NCBI RefSeq assembly: GCF_004124325.1
Contig: NZ_QBDT01000001.1
Coordinates: 3,720,001 to 3,784,000, forward strand
Direction of reading: 5' to 3'
Length of the DNA: 64,000 bases
Source: Streptomyces sp. L2
Lineage (GTDB): Bacteria > Actinomycetota > Actinomycetes > Streptomycetales > Streptomycetaceae
Positions 45,106-53,998 of this stretch are shown piece by piece. The translations under genes and the position numbers were made by a program. Numbering within the stretch: position 1 is the stretch's first letter; each line of letters opens with the position of its first letter. The notes under the pieces were generated by a model, which saw only the letters and a list, made by a program, of their open reading frames with translations, ran no database searches and was not told the DNA's origin.

Positions 45106-46151
45106 TGACGACCGCAGCCCCGGCCGGGCCCACCAGCCCGGCCGCCGGCCGCCGGGTCACCCCGACCGGCCGCCTCATCCTCCCCGCCGACGCCGACCGC
45201 GCCGACTGGCTCACCGCCCGCCGTAACGGACTCGGCTCCTCCGACATCGCCGCCATCCTCGGCATCAGCCGCTACGGCAACGCCCTGTCCGTCTACCACG
45301 ACAAGACCGGCGGCCTTCCCCTGGAGTCCGACGACTCCGAACCCGCCCTGTGGGGCAGGGCTTTCGAGGAGACCGTCGCCCGCGAGTGGGCGCGCCGCAA
45401 CCGCTCCTTCGTCCGCCGCGTCGGCCTCGTCGCCAACATCGACCGGCCATGGCAGATGTGCACCCTGGACCGCCGCGTCCTGGACTGCCCCCTCGCCGAC
45501 GGCGCCGAGAAGTGCGCGGTGGAGATCAAGTGCCGCGACAAGATGAAGGCCAGCCTGTTCCGCACCGGAGTCGCCGACGACGTGCTGGTGCAGACGCTGT
45601 GGCAAGCCGACGTGTGCGGCTACGACCACATCCACGCCGCAGTCCTGATCGGCGGGAACGACTACCGGCAGTACGTGATCCGCGTCGCCGACCACGCCGA
45701 TCTGATCGCCGATCTCCGCACCGCAGGCGAACGGGCCTGGCAGCAGATCACCTCCCGCCGCCCGCCCGTCCTGGCGCAGGACGCCGACCCCGACGTGCTC
45801 CTGGACCTCTACGACCGGCTGTACCCCGAGCGCGCCGGCACGGTCGACATCACCCGCGACGTCGGCGCCCAGGAAGCCCTCGGCGACTACCTCGACGCGC
45901 ACCAGGAAGCCACCGCCGCAGCGAAGCGGAAGAAGGCCGCACAGGCCCGCATGGTCGAAGCCCTTGCGGGCGCTGAGGCCGCGATCGTCCTGGACCGGCC
46001 CTTCTACAGCCTCGACGAGACGCACCGCGAGTACTGCGACGTCAAGCGGCTCGCCGAGCACTGGCCCGACGCGTACGCCGACTGCGTCGAGGACCGCGTC
46101 TCCCGCCGCCTGAACATCCCCCGCTCTGTCCGTGAGGAGCACACCGCATGA
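45105..46151 (+). CDS. YqaJ-family viral recombinase exonuclease
   Basis: 348 residues of the lambda-exo/YqaJ fold. Landmarks are RRNGLGSSDIAAILGISRYG, the nuclease Asp in CTLDRRVL, and the catalytic E-x-K in CAVEIKCRDK. A C-terminal helical tail follows. It digests one strand of duplex ends 5'-3' to leave tails for annealing. The next gene encodes an ERF-type annealing protein, making a complete exonuclease/annealase pair. The ATG overlaps the upstream stop by one base. Confidence 0.92.
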   Translation: MTTAAPAGPTSPAAGRRVTPTGRLILPADADRADWLTARRNGLGSSDIAAILGISRYGNALSVYHDKTGGLPLESDDSEPALWGRAFEETVAREWARRNRSFVRRVGLVANIDRPWQMCTLDRRVLDCPLADGAEKCAVEIKCRDKMKASLFRTGVADDVLVQTLWQADVCGYDHIHAAVLIGGNDYRQYVIRVADHADLIADLRTAGERAWQQITSRRPPVLAQDADPDVLLDLYDRLYPERAGTVDITRDVGAQEALGDYLDAHQEATAAAKRKKAAQARMVEALAGAEAAIVLDRPFYSLDETHREYCDVKRLAEHWPDAYADCVEDRVSRRLNIPRSVREEHTA

Positions 46152-46936
46152 CCACGATCGCTGAGCGGGCCGCCGCAGCCGCCGGCCGCACCACCGGGAC
46201 CGACGACCTGGCACTGCCGGACGAGTACGTCGACCAGTTCCCCGAGCAGGCCCCGGCACCAGACCCGATGGCCGACTACGAGCCCGGCAACGACGACCCC
46301 GAGATGGTCCCCGTCCACATCGCGTGGCTCCGCGTCCGCCGCGAAATCCGCTCCATCGCCAAGGGCCAGAAGTACGAGGAAGGCCGCACCAAGTACAACT
46401 TCCGCGGCGCCGACGTCGTCGTCCAGCACTTCGGGCCCGTCACCCTCAAGCACGGAGTGCACGTCCTGCCGGTCAACGTGTCGACGTCGTACGGCGGCAA
46501 GCAGACCAAGAACGGCAGCATGATGCGCGAGTGCACCGTCACGGTCACCTGGCAGATCATGGGCCCCCTCGGCGACACCCTCACTCTCCAGACGGCGGGC
46601 GAGGCGCTGGACACCTCGGACAAGTCCACTACCAAGGCGCAGACGGTGGCGCTGCGGACGCTGCTCCTCACCGCCGGACTCGTCCCCACCGGGGACCGTG
46701 ACCCGGACGCCGACCGCATCGAGCGCGGCATGGACGCCCCGGCCCGTTCCGCCGACTCCTACCGCGACGAGCTGCTGGACCCGAAGACCTCTCCGGGCCG
46801 CATCCAGCAGATCGGGTACGAGGTGTCCAACGCGCGGATGCTGGGCTCGCGGGTCCAGAACGAGACGGGTGAGTGGGAGACGCTCGGCGACCTCGGCCGG
46901 CGGATTCACGGCGAGCGCACGGGCGGTGGCCAGTGA
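46148..46936 (+). CDS. ERF-family single-strand annealing protein
   Basis: 262 residues. The ERF core is visible (YNFRGADVVVQHFGPVTLKH and GEALDTSDKSTTKAQTVALR). It coats single-stranded DNA and promotes strand annealing; it is the partner of the YqaJ exonuclease upstream. The N-terminal 40 residues are disordered. ATG overlaps the previous stop (ATGA) and its stop overlaps the next GTG. Confidence 0.9.
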   Translation: MTTIAERAAAAAGRTTGTDDLALPDEYVDQFPEQAPAPDPMADYEPGNDDPEMVPVHIAWLRVRREIRSIAKGQKYEEGRTKYNFRGADVVVQHFGPVTLKHGVHVLPVNVSTSYGGKQTKNGSMMRECTVTVTWQIMGPLGDTLTLQTAGEALDTSDKSTTKAQTVALRTLLLTAGLVPTGDRDPDADRIERGMDAPARSADSYRDELLDPKTSPGRIQQIGYEVSNARMLGSRVQNETGEWETLGDLGRRIHGERTGGGQ

Positions 46937-47685
46937 GCGCCTTCACCGACGTCCGCAAGCTGGCGTGGGACACCGAGACCACGGGCCCGAACCCGCTCGA
47001 AGACCGCATCGTCACCGCCGCGATCGTCGTCCGCGGCGGCGGCCGCGACGACCGTATTTTCTCCTGGCTGATCAACCCGGGCGTGCCGATCCCGACCGAG
47101 GCGACCGCCGTCCACGGCATCGACGACGCCAAGGTCCAGGCCGAAGGACAGGACCCGAAGACCGCCCTCGAGGAGATCGCCACCAACTTGGTGCGGGCCA
47201 TCGAGTGGGGCATGCCGATCGTGGCGTTCAACCAGTCCTTCGACTGGTCGATCCTCCACCACGACCTGGTGCGCAACGGGCTCCCGACCATGGCCGACCG
47301 CGTCGGATCCGGCCCGCTTCCCCTGCTGGACCCTCACGTCATCGACAAGCAGGTCGACGAGCGTGTCAGGGGCTCTGGCCAGCGGAAGCTGAAGCCGACC
47401 GCCGACCGGTACGGCGTTGCATTGACCGACTGGCACACCGCCGAGGCCGACGCCCTGGCCGCGCTGCTCATCGCCGAGGCCCAGTTCGAGCGGTACCCGT
47501 ACCTCAACAAGTGGGAGCCGCTCGACCTGTTCGCCGCGCAGCAGAAGTGGCGCGCCAAGCAGCAGGCCAGCCTCCAGAAGTGGTTCCGGACGAAGGCCAC
47601 GCCGGAGCAGGGCGGCGACCCGAACAAGGTGCTCGACGGCTCGTGGCCGCTGATCCCCGCCCCGCGCGCGGGCGGTGACGCGTGA
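46933..47685 (+). CDS. DnaQ-like 3'-5' exonuclease (DEDDh)
   Basis: 250 residues. Exo I has LAWDTETTGPNPLEDRIV with the DxE pair, Exo II has VAFNQSFDWSIL with Asp, and Exo III has WHTAEADALAALL with the His...Asp pair. It could proofread replication or trim recombination ends. A basic/aromatic tail follows the domain. GTG 46933 overlaps the ERF stop. Confidence 0.92.
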   Translation: MSAFTDVRKLAWDTETTGPNPLEDRIVTAAIVVRGGGRDDRIFSWLINPGVPIPTEATAVHGIDDAKVQAEGQDPKTALEEIATNLVRAIEWGMPIVAFNQSFDWSILHHDLVRNGLPTMADRVGSGPLPLLDPHVIDKQVDERVRGSGQRKLKPTADRYGVALTDWHTAEADALAALLIAEAQFERYPYLNKWEPLDLFAAQQKWRAKQQASLQKWFRTKATPEQGGDPNKVLDGSWPLIPAPRAGGDA

Positions 47686-48044
47686 ACCCGATGACCGGCG
47701 AGCAGCTCGCCGACCTCCGCCGCACGCTCGGCCCTGCCAACCCGGCCAGCCACGACGCCGTCCGCGACCTCCTCACCCACCACCGCCGGACCGACCCCGC
47801 CGCCGAGGTCCGCTACTTCCGGCTCGTCGTCCCGACCGTCGTCAAGCGGCTCCTCCTCGCCGAGACCGAGCGCACCAACCTGCGCACCACCATCGCCCGC
47901 CTCGTCATCGCCAACCAGCGCGGCGACGACTACTCCCTCGCCGACCTCGCCTTCGAACTCCAGCAGGCCGGCATCGACCTCAAAGACGACTACGCCGCGG
48001 CCGACGCACTCGCCGAAGCGGCAGAGCGGGAGGGACTCCTGTGA
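47682..48044 (+). CDS. Hypothetical helical protein (120 aa)
   Basis: 120 residues, all helical by eye (DAVRDLLTHHRRTDPAAEVR). No family is recognised. GTG 47682 overlaps the exonuclease stop, and its stop overlaps the next GTG. Confidence 0.7.
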   Translation: MNPMTGEQLADLRRTLGPANPASHDAVRDLLTHHRRTDPAAEVRYFRLVVPTVVKRLLLAETERTNLRTTIARLVIANQRGDDYSLADLAFELQQAGIDLKDDYAAADALAEAAEREGLL

Positions 48045-48361
48045 ACCCCATCGTCAGCCGGGCCCGCTACGAGCGTGACATCGCCGTACTCCGGGCCGAG
48101 ACCGCCAGGCTCCGCCGCGAACGCGACAACGCACGCGATGAATGCGGCGCCTACAAGGTTGCCGCCACGACGGCGGCCCGGCAGGTCATCGACGCCGAGG
48201 ACGCTCCCCGGCTCATCGAGGGCGGCCGCGTCCACATCAGCACGCCGTCCGAGGAACTGGCCCGGGCCCGCGCGCAGGCGCGCGCCCTCGAGAAGCGGCT
48301 CGCCGAGCTCACGGCCGCCAACCAGGCCTGCACCTGCCAGCGATGGGAGAACCTGGCGTGA
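48041..48361 (+). CDS. Coiled-coil hypothetical protein (106 aa)
   Basis: 106 residues with two coiled-coil segments ([20 protein letters not shown] and [20 protein letters not shown]). A CTCQRW motif is near the end. No family is recognised. It is coupled to both neighbours by 4-bp overlaps. Confidence 0.7.
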   Translation: MNPIVSRARYERDIAVLRAETARLRRERDNARDECGAYKVAATTAARQVIDAEDAPRLIEGGRVHISTPSEELARARAQARALEKRLAELTAANQACTCQRWENLA

Positions 48362-48627
48362 TCCCCGAGGTCACCATCGGCGCCGCCGTCCTCATTGCCG
48401 CGCTGGTCGTCGCCACCTTCACCGCCCGCTGGTACTTCCGGCCGGCGCCCACCACCGGGCAGCACCGCGCGGGCATGGTCCGGCCCGTCGAAGCCCTCGA
48501 CCAGTTCGAGTCCTGGTGCCTGGCCGAGCACCGGCGCACGCTCCACGTGCGCCTGGCCACCGGCACCGTGTGCCTGGACTGCCGTACGCAGCTCACGCAC
48601 GCGGGGCAGGCGGGGGACGTGCTGTGA
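48358..48627 (+). CDS. Small membrane protein with CxxC motif (89 aa)
   Basis: 89 residues. One N-terminal helix ([20 protein letters not shown]) is followed by a short cytoplasmic domain with [10 protein letters not shown] and [14 protein letters not shown] 48358 overlaps the previous stop. Function unknown. Confidence 0.65.
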   Translation: MIPEVTIGAAVLIAALVVATFTARWYFRPAPTTGQHRAGMVRPVEALDQFESWCLAEHRRTLHVRLATGTVCLDCRTQLTHAGQAGDVL

Positions 48628-49256
48628 ACCAGACCCTGTTCGACACCGAGCGTCCGGCCGCCCGCGCGGCGGCCGGGCCCCGGCCCGCCGGCCTCCCGAA
48701 AGTCATCGGCCTGGACGTCGCCATGGGCATCACCGGCGTCGCGGGCGAGGGCTGGACCGACTACGTCAAGGCCAAGGGACAGTCCCAGCACTCCCGGTTC
48801 GAGCAGCAGCTCGCCGGAATCGCTGATTACACCCGGCACGCGGCGTTCGTCGTCATGGAGGGCCCGGCGTTCTCGAAGAACAACAAGGGCGCGGACGCGC
48901 TCTCGGCGATGCGGTGGATGGTCCGCCACGACCTGTGGAAGCGGCGCATCCCGTACGCCGTCGTCAACCCCGACCACCGGATCATCTACGCCGTCGGCAC
49001 CGCCGCCCCCAAGGACCCCGACACCGGCCAGCGGCTGAAGGGCGACCCGCTGAAGGCCGTCGTCCGGCAGGCCGTCGCCGACACGTACGGCATCACCACC
49101 GAGGGCGAAGCAAAGTACGACCAGGCCGACGCCTACATCATGCTGGCGATTGGCCTGCACTGGCTCGGCTGGCCACTCGCGGTCGTCCCCGACACCCACC
49201 GGCGGGCCATCGACTCCGTGCGCTGGCCGGAACGCGGGCTGGTGATCACCCGATGA
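48624..49256 (+). CDS. RuvC-like endonuclease (Holliday-junction resolvase fold)
   Basis: 210 residues of the RNase-H-like RuvC fold. Acidic residues are in place: [25 protein letters not shown] and [15 protein letters not shown] (DxxD). In a phage or plasmid module it would resolve joint molecules produced by the YqaJ/ERF pair. The N-terminal 25 residues are Ala/Pro-rich. It is coupled to its neighbours by 4-bp overlaps. Confidence 0.82.
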   Translation: MNQTLFDTERPAARAAAGPRPAGLPKVIGLDVAMGITGVAGEGWTDYVKAKGQSQHSRFEQQLAGIADYTRHAAFVVMEGPAFSKNNKGADALSAMRWMVRHDLWKRRIPYAVVNPDHRIIYAVGTAAPKDPDTGQRLKGDPLKAVVRQAVADTYGITTEGEAKYDQADAYIMLAIGLHWLGWPLAVVPDTHRRAIDSVRWPERGLVITR

Positions 49257-49636
49257 TCGAGCTCACCATCCGCGTCACCAGCCAGGCATCCGCCCGCCGC
49301 CTCGCCGCCGCCCTCCGCCAGGTCGCCGCCAACGAAGACCAGGCCAACCAGGCCCGCACCTACCGCGGCGCCGCCCGCCGCCTCGAGCGACTCGTCCGGC
49401 CGCACTACATGCCGCGCACCCGCCGGCCCCGCCACGCGGGCGTCGACGACGAGGCCGTACGCCGCGTCGTCCTCGGCCAGCAGCCGCTCCCGGACCTCAC
49501 CCGCGACGAGGCCCGCCTCGCCTGCTGGGTCCTCACCAAGCAGCACGCCAGCGCCACCGAGATCGCCGACCGGGTCCGCGTCACACCGCGCACCGTGCAC
49601 CGCTGGCGCGCCGACCACCAGAAGGCGGTGAACTGA
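49253..49636 (+). CDS. HTH protein (127 aa), function unknown
   Basis: 127 residues. The C-terminal part is a helix-turn-helix: LACWVLTKQHASATEIADRV, then RVTPRTVHRWRADHQ. The N-terminus is helical and basic (ASARRLAAALRQVAANEDQA). It probably binds DNA. ATG 49253 overlaps the previous stop. Confidence 0.75.
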   Translation: MIELTIRVTSQASARRLAAALRQVAANEDQANQARTYRGAARRLERLVRPHYMPRTRRPRHAGVDDEAVRRVVLGQQPLPDLTRDEARLACWVLTKQHASATEIADRVRVTPRTVHRWRADHQKAVN

Positions 49637-50214
49637 TGAGCAACATCAACGCCACCCGCGAGCAGATCGTCGAAGCCCTCCAGCAGGGCTGGAGCGTGAA
49701 CCGCATCAACCGCGAACTCCGCGCCGACCGGGCCCGGATCCGCGCGATCCGCGACGAACTCAACCTGCCCGTCTACATCCGCCCGGCCACAACCCGCACC
49801 ATCGACGAGAAGTGGCGCGAGTACGCCGGCCCCGCCGACACCGACGGCCACATGGAGTGGACCGGCGAGCACGGCACGAACAGCGGCACCCCGCTGCTCT
49901 CCTACAAGGAGCGGCACCACAGTGCGGCCGGCATCGCGTTTCGGATCCGCACCGGCCGCGACCCCGAGGGCCAGGTCATCGCCGACTGCGGCCGCAAACA
50001 CTGCATCGCCCCCGACCACGTCGAAGACGAGCCCGGCCGCCGACGCAACCGGGAACAACTGCGCTACCTCCTCGGAGGCGGCCCAGTCCCGGAGCAGTGC
50101 AAGGCCGGCCACAAGCTGGCTGAACACGGCCGGATCGGCGCCGACGGGCACGCCTACTGCCAGACCTGCAAGTACGGCCGCACGCTGGCGGCCCGGCAGG
50201 CGGTGGCGGCATGA
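49636..50214 (+). CDS. HTH plus HNH-like nuclease domain protein
   Basis: 192 residues. A N-terminal HTH (QIVEALQQGWSVNRINREL) is followed by an HNH-homing-endonuclease-like stretch (GHMEWTGEHGTNSGTPLLSY, then CGRKHCIAPDHVEDEPGRRR with the NREQL tail). Two more Cys pairs follow (CKAGHKLAEHG and YCQTCKYG). Phage HNH proteins of this kind nick or cleave DNA; here the catalytic His is not placed with certainty. Confidence 0.72.
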   Translation: MSNINATREQIVEALQQGWSVNRINRELRADRARIRAIRDELNLPVYIRPATTRTIDEKWREYAGPADTDGHMEWTGEHGTNSGTPLLSYKERHHSAAGIAFRIRTGRDPEGQVIADCGRKHCIAPDHVEDEPGRRRNREQLRYLLGGGPVPEQCKAGHKLAEHGRIGADGHAYCQTCKYGRTLAARQAVAA

Positions 50215-50465
50215 ACGGTCACGCCCCCGACACCCTCGACAGCGCCCTTGCCTGGGCGAACAACGCCGCCTGCCGCGGGCAGAACCTCGACCTGTTCTTC
50301 ACCGAGTCCAAGACCGGCGTGGAACAGGCCAAGCAGATCTGCGCCCGCTGCCCGGTCCGCGAGGACTGCCTCGACGAGGTCCTCCGCGCGGAGAACGACG
50401 CCCGGTACGGCGTCTACGGCGGACTCACCGGCAAGGAACGCACCCAGCTGATCAGGCGCCGATGA
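50211..50465 (+). CDS. WhiB-like [4Fe-4S] regulator
   Basis: 84 residues. The four cysteines of the WhiB domain are present (AACRG, QICARCPVREDCLDE), followed by the turn-forming GVYGGLTGKER. The C-terminal RRR would contact DNA. Wbl proteins bind the sigma factor and act as transcription regulators. A Wbl gene carried by a mobile element could alter host developmental or stress genes. ATG 50211 overlaps the previous stop. Confidence 0.92.
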   Translation: MNGHAPDTLDSALAWANNAACRGQNLDLFFTESKTGVEQAKQICARCPVREDCLDEVLRAENDARYGVYGGLTGKERTQLIRRR

Positions 50466-50686
50466 CCACGGTCGCGGCAGCGCTGTTCGTCGACCTCGGC
50501 GAGGGCCGGGAGACCGGCCACGGCACGTTCCGGTGGAGCCGCCTCCCGCGCGCCCGCTACGAGTGCCTGCGCTGCCACACCGTCGAAACCCCCGACGGCA
50601 ACGGCCCCGGCGACATCGCCCGGTTCATCAGCAGCATCCGCGACCAACACACCTGCCGCACCACACGCCAGGCGCAAGCCGCCTGA
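50462..50686 (+). CDS. Hypothetical protein with zinc-like motif (74 aa)
   Basis: 74 residues. A short strand-rich domain has CLRCHTVETPDG and ends DQHTCRTT, a CxxC...HxxC arrangement that may bind zinc. It may be a partner of the WhiB protein, as its ATG overlaps the whiB stop. About 30 bp separate it from the next gene. Confidence 0.65.
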   Translation: MTTVAAALFVDLGEGRETGHGTFRWSRLPRARYECLRCHTVETPDGNGPGDIARFISSIRDQHTCRTTRQAQAA

Positions 50687-50717
50687 CACACCCATCACAG
50701 GAAGGCACCACCCACAC

Positions 50718-51083
50718 ATGACCATTCAGGACACCGAGCCGCAGGCCCAGCCGGCCGAGTTCGCCGCGTTCCTCGTCGGCCACCTCAACGGCCGCGTCCA
50801 CCACGCGCTCAGCGAGGAACTCCACGACCTCCTCCAGGCCGTCTCCGCCCACGGCAAGAAGGGCTCCCTGGTCATCAAGGTCCTCGTCGAGCCGTCCAAG
50901 GGCCACGTCGAGGGCGGCCCCCTCGCGATCAGCGTCGAGTCCGACCTGAAGGCCCCCAAGTCCACCCCGCCGGCCGCCATCTACTTCGTCGACGACGACG
51001 GCAACCCCACCCGGAACGACCCGCAGCAGATCGCCCTGGACTTCCGCACCGCCCCCGCCACGAACACCTTCAAGGACGCCTGA
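50718..51083 (+). CDS. Hypothetical phage-type protein (121 aa)
   Basis: 121 residues. A helical N-terminus (FAAFLVGHLNGRVHHALSEE) and a strand-rich middle (GSLVIKVLVEPSKGHVEGGP) end in QIALDFRTAPATN. It resembles proteins encoded next to DUF2303 genes in phages. No function is known. It has a ribosome site GGAAGG. Confidence 0.7.
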   Translation: MTIQDTEPQAQPAEFAAFLVGHLNGRVHHALSEELHDLLQAVSAHGKKGSLVIKVLVEPSKGHVEGGPLAISVESDLKAPKSTPPAAIYFVDDDGNPTRNDPQQIALDFRTAPATNTFKDA

Positions 51084-51088
51084 CCACC

Positions 51089-51916
51089 ATGACCTACACC
51101 GAACTCAGCAGCACCAACGGCGAAGCCCAGACCATCGTCGACACCGCCCTCGCGAGCGCCGACCCGGCCGAACTCGAGCCCGGCAAGTACTACGCGTTCG
51201 TCACCCCCGGCGGCCTCCACGAGGTCGACCTGACCGGGCCCGAGTACACCGGCGTCCCCCCGCGGAAGGCCGGCACCACCACCGTCCGCGACGCCGTCTC
51301 CTTCCACGCCTACTACAGCAAGCACGCCGACGACGACACCGAGGTGTACGCCGACGCCGAACGCCTCACCGTCACCGCCGTCCTCGACGCCCACACCGCC
51401 GACGGCGCCCGCTGGGCCGGGCACCGCCTCCACCTCGCCCTCCGCGAGACCACCGCCTGGCAGCAGTGGTTCCGCAACGACGGCCAGTTCCTCGACCAGG
51501 AGACGTTCGCCGAGTTCCTCGAGGACCACCTGCCCGAGCTCCTGGAGCCGTCCGCCGCGGACATGCTGGAGATCGCCCAGTTCTTTCAGGCCGCGCAGAA
51601 GGTCGACTTCCAGTCCGCGACCCGACTGAGCAGCGGGCAGCGACAGTTCCAGTACGTGGAGACCGCCACCACCAAGGCCGGGCAGAAGGGACAGCTGACC
51701 GTCCCCGAGACCTTCGTCATCGGCCTCGTGCCGTTCGAAGGCAGCGAGGGCTACCGGCTCACCGCCCGGCTCCGCTACCGCATCGGGCAGAACGGTCTCC
51801 GCCTCGGCTACAAGCTGGAGCGCCCCGACGAGATCTGTAAGACCGCGTTCGCCGACGTCGTCAAGGCGATCGGCGAGCAGATCGACACCCCGGTCATGAA
51901 CGGGACGTCGGCCTGA
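51089..51916 (+). CDS. DUF2303 (YfdQ-like) phage protein
   Basis: 275 residues. Typical segments are VRDAVSFHAYYSKHADDDTE, TAVLDAHTADGARWAGHRL and FRNDGQFLDQETFAEFLEDH. The family is known from prophages and Streptomyces integrative elements; its function is not established. It follows the previous gene by five bases and its stop shares a base with the next ATG. Confidence 0.87.
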   Translation: MTYTELSSTNGEAQTIVDTALASADPAELEPGKYYAFVTPGGLHEVDLTGPEYTGVPPRKAGTTTVRDAVSFHAYYSKHADDDTEVYADAERLTVTAVLDAHTADGARWAGHRLHLALRETTAWQQWFRNDGQFLDQETFAEFLEDHLPELLEPSAADMLEIAQFFQAAQKVDFQSATRLSSGQRQFQYVETATTKAGQKGQLTVPETFVIGLVPFEGSEGYRLTARLRYRIGQNGLRLGYKLERPDEICKTAFADVVKAIGEQIDTPVMNGTSA

Positions 51917-52227
51917 TGAGCCGGGCCCGCAGGCGGGGCAACACCGACTCCCGCTGCCCCGCCTGCGGCGCCCACCTCCTCACCCAGTGGGTCGGCCACA
52001 CCGCAGCACTCCACGCCCGCGTCGACCTCCCACCCCCCGGCGAACCACGGCCCTACCCGGCGGCCGTCACCGACGCCACCCCGCAACGGCTCGTCTGGTG
52101 CCTCCCACGCCCCCGGCACGGCCCGCTGCGACTGCGCTGGACCAGCCCCGGCCACCCGCCGGACTGCCCGCACCAGCACCTGCTCGACCACCAGTGCCCG
52201 CCCGCCGAACCCACCACGATCTTCTGA
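51916..52227 (+). CDS. Small zinc-finger-like hypothetical protein (103 aa)
   Basis: 103 residues, Pro/Arg-rich. The N-terminal CPACGAHLL and C-terminal CPHQHLLDHQCPP look zinc-binding. No family is recognised. The ATG shares a base with the DUF2303 stop. It precedes the helicase gene by 12 bp. Confidence 0.65.
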   Translation: MSRARRRGNTDSRCPACGAHLLTQWVGHTAALHARVDLPPPGEPRPYPAAVTDATPQRLVWCLPRPRHGPLRLRWTSPGHPPDCPHQHLLDHQCPPAEPTTIF

Positions 52228-52239
52228 GGAGACCGCCCC

Positions 52240-53742
52240 GTGGACAACGTCCGCCCCCTGAACCCGCGCGACCTGGCGGACGAAGACGGCCTCAACCGGA
52301 CCCCTCCCGGCGACCCAGAAGCCGAACGGGCCCTACTCGCCCGCTGCATCCACCACCCCGAGGAATACACCGCAGCAGCCGACATCATCACCGCCGAGGA
52401 CTTCACCCAGCCCGGGCACCGCCTCATCTGGGAGGTCATCGGCCACCAGCTCGCCGAGAACAAGCCCGTCGACCCCATCACGCTCCGGGCCGCCATCGAC
52501 AACCTCGGTCAGCTCCGCGCCGTGGCCGGCGGCAACCTCCTCTTCGAGGTGTCCAACGCCGTCGGCCCCACCGACGCCGAGACGTACGCCGACATCGTCC
52601 ACGCCAAGACCCGGCTACGCCGCATCGACAACCTCGCCGTACGCCTGCGCTCCGGCGTCCTCAATGGCGGCACCCTCGACGAACTCGAAGAGCACATCAC
52701 CTCGTTCGTCAAAGACCGCTCCGACACCCACAGCACAGGCGCCAGCCGGTTCGTCCCCGGCGGATCGTTCATCCTCGACAGGCCCGACACCGTCCCCGCC
52801 ATCTGGGGCGAAGGCGACAACGTGCTGTGGGCCGAAGGGGAAGCCCTCATCATCGCCGGGCCCCCCGGCGTCGGAAAAACCACCGTCGGCCAGCAGGTCC
52901 TCCTCGCCGCCATCGGGATCCGCCCCCACGCCCTCGGCCTCGCCGTACGCCCCGCCAAGCGCGTCCTCTACCTGGCCAGCGACCGGCCCCAGCAAGCCGC
53001 CCGCTCCATGGCCCGCATGGTCACCGACGAACACCGCAACATCCTCAACCAGCACCTCACCTTCTGGCCCGGCCCGCCCCCCGCCGACTTCATCAAGGAC
53101 CCCGGCGTCCTCCTCCGTCTCGCCCGCCAGGCCGACGCCGACGTCGTCTGCCTCGACTCCCTCAAGGACATGGCCGGCGAACTCGCCTCCGAGGAAGGCG
53201 GACAGGCCATCAACTCCGCGATCCAGCGGACCCTCGTCGAAGGGATCGAAGTCCTCGCACTCCACCACCACCGCAAGCAGGGCGGCGGCAAGGACGGCGG
53301 CAAGGAACCCACCAGCCTCGACGAGCTGTACGGCTCCACGTGGATCACCGCGGGCGCCGGGTCCGTCGTCAGCCTCTGGGGTTCCGCAGGCGACCCGATC
53401 GTCTCTCTGAAGCACCTCAAGCAGCCGGCCGCCGAGTGCGGCCCGTGGCGGCTCAAGCACGACCACCCGCAGGGCGTCACCGAGATCTGGCACGAGGTCG
53501 ACGTCCTCGACATCCTCGCGCATGCCAAGGGGACGCTCACCGCCCACCAGTTGGCCTGCCAGATCTACTCCCCGGACAAGGGCAAGCCGTCCGCGTCCGA
53601 GGTGGAGAAGGCCCGCCGCAAGCTTGACCAGCTTGTGGAGAAGGGTCTCGCCCACAAGATCGTCAACGGTGGCGGGCGGGGGAGCCAGACGGGGTACGTG
53701 GCCGCGTTCTCCCCGTCCGGTGAAGTCGCCGAGGGGGCCTGA
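52240..53742 (+). CDS. DnaB-like replicative helicase / RepA-type AAA ATPase
   Basis: 500 residues. The N-terminal DnaB-N domain is seen (DPEAERALLARCIHHPEEYT) and the RecA-like ATPase domain has Walker A AGPPGVGKTTVG and Walker B DVVCLDSLKDM. A helical C-terminus with a winged-helix-like part (TLTAHQLACQIYSPDKGKPS) follows. It combines a helicase-loading-type N-terminus with an AAA_25-type ATPase. It lies directly in front of the iteron-like array, as expected for a replication protein acting at a local origin. GTG 52240 is the start. Confidence 0.85.
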   Translation: MDNVRPLNPRDLADEDGLNRTPPGDPEAERALLARCIHHPEEYTAAADIITAEDFTQPGHRLIWEVIGHQLAENKPVDPITLRAAIDNLGQLRAVAGGNLLFEVSNAVGPTDAETYADIVHAKTRLRRIDNLAVRLRSGVLNGGTLDELEEHITSFVKDRSDTHSTGASRFVPGGSFILDRPDTVPAIWGEGDNVLWAEGEALIIAGPPGVGKTTVGQQVLLAAIGIRPHALGLAVRPAKRVLYLASDRPQQAARSMARMVTDEHRNILNQHLTFWPGPPPADFIKDPGVLLRLARQADADVVCLDSLKDMAGELASEEGGQAINSAIQRTLVEGIEVLALHHHRKQGGGKDGGKEPTSLDELYGSTWITAGAGSVVSLWGSAGDPIVSLKHLKQPAAECGPWRLKHDHPQGVTEIWHEVDVLDILAHAKGTLTAHQLACQIYSPDKGKPSASEVEKARRKLDQLVEKGLAHKIVNGGGRGSQTGYVAAFSPSGEVAEGA

Positions 53743-53760
53743 CGAAGTGTCACCGATTAA

Positions 53761-53998
53761 CTCACGCGAATGCTCACGATGCTCACGCGAACGCTGCAAA
53801 GAAACTCACGCGGAAACTCACGCAGCTCACGGTAACCGGCATCACCGCAGGTCAGAAAGTCACGCAGAAACTCACGCAGCTCACGATCACTCAGCGTACA
53901 AACTCACGGCAAATACTCACGCAGAAACTCACGCTGCTCACGGTTTCAGCGTTTTCGCAGGTCAAAAACTCACGCGAAAGTCACGCGCGTTGCTCACG
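53761..53998 (+). repeat. Iteron-like array, candidate replication origin
   Basis: CTCACG or GTCACG occurs 16 times in 238 bp, all in the same orientation. A longer composite, AAACTCACGCAGCTCACG or a close variant, begins at 53814, 53868 and 53925, 54-57 bp apart. The array follows the helicase gene directly and has lower GC than its surroundings. Such direct repeats are typical origin iterons of plasmids and phages. The stretch from 53743 to 54132 has no supported gene. Confidence 0.75.

Noticed and set aside
53761..53998. CRISPR array
   Set aside because: The repeats are 6-22 bp with irregular spacing and no unique spacers of constant length; iterons fit better.
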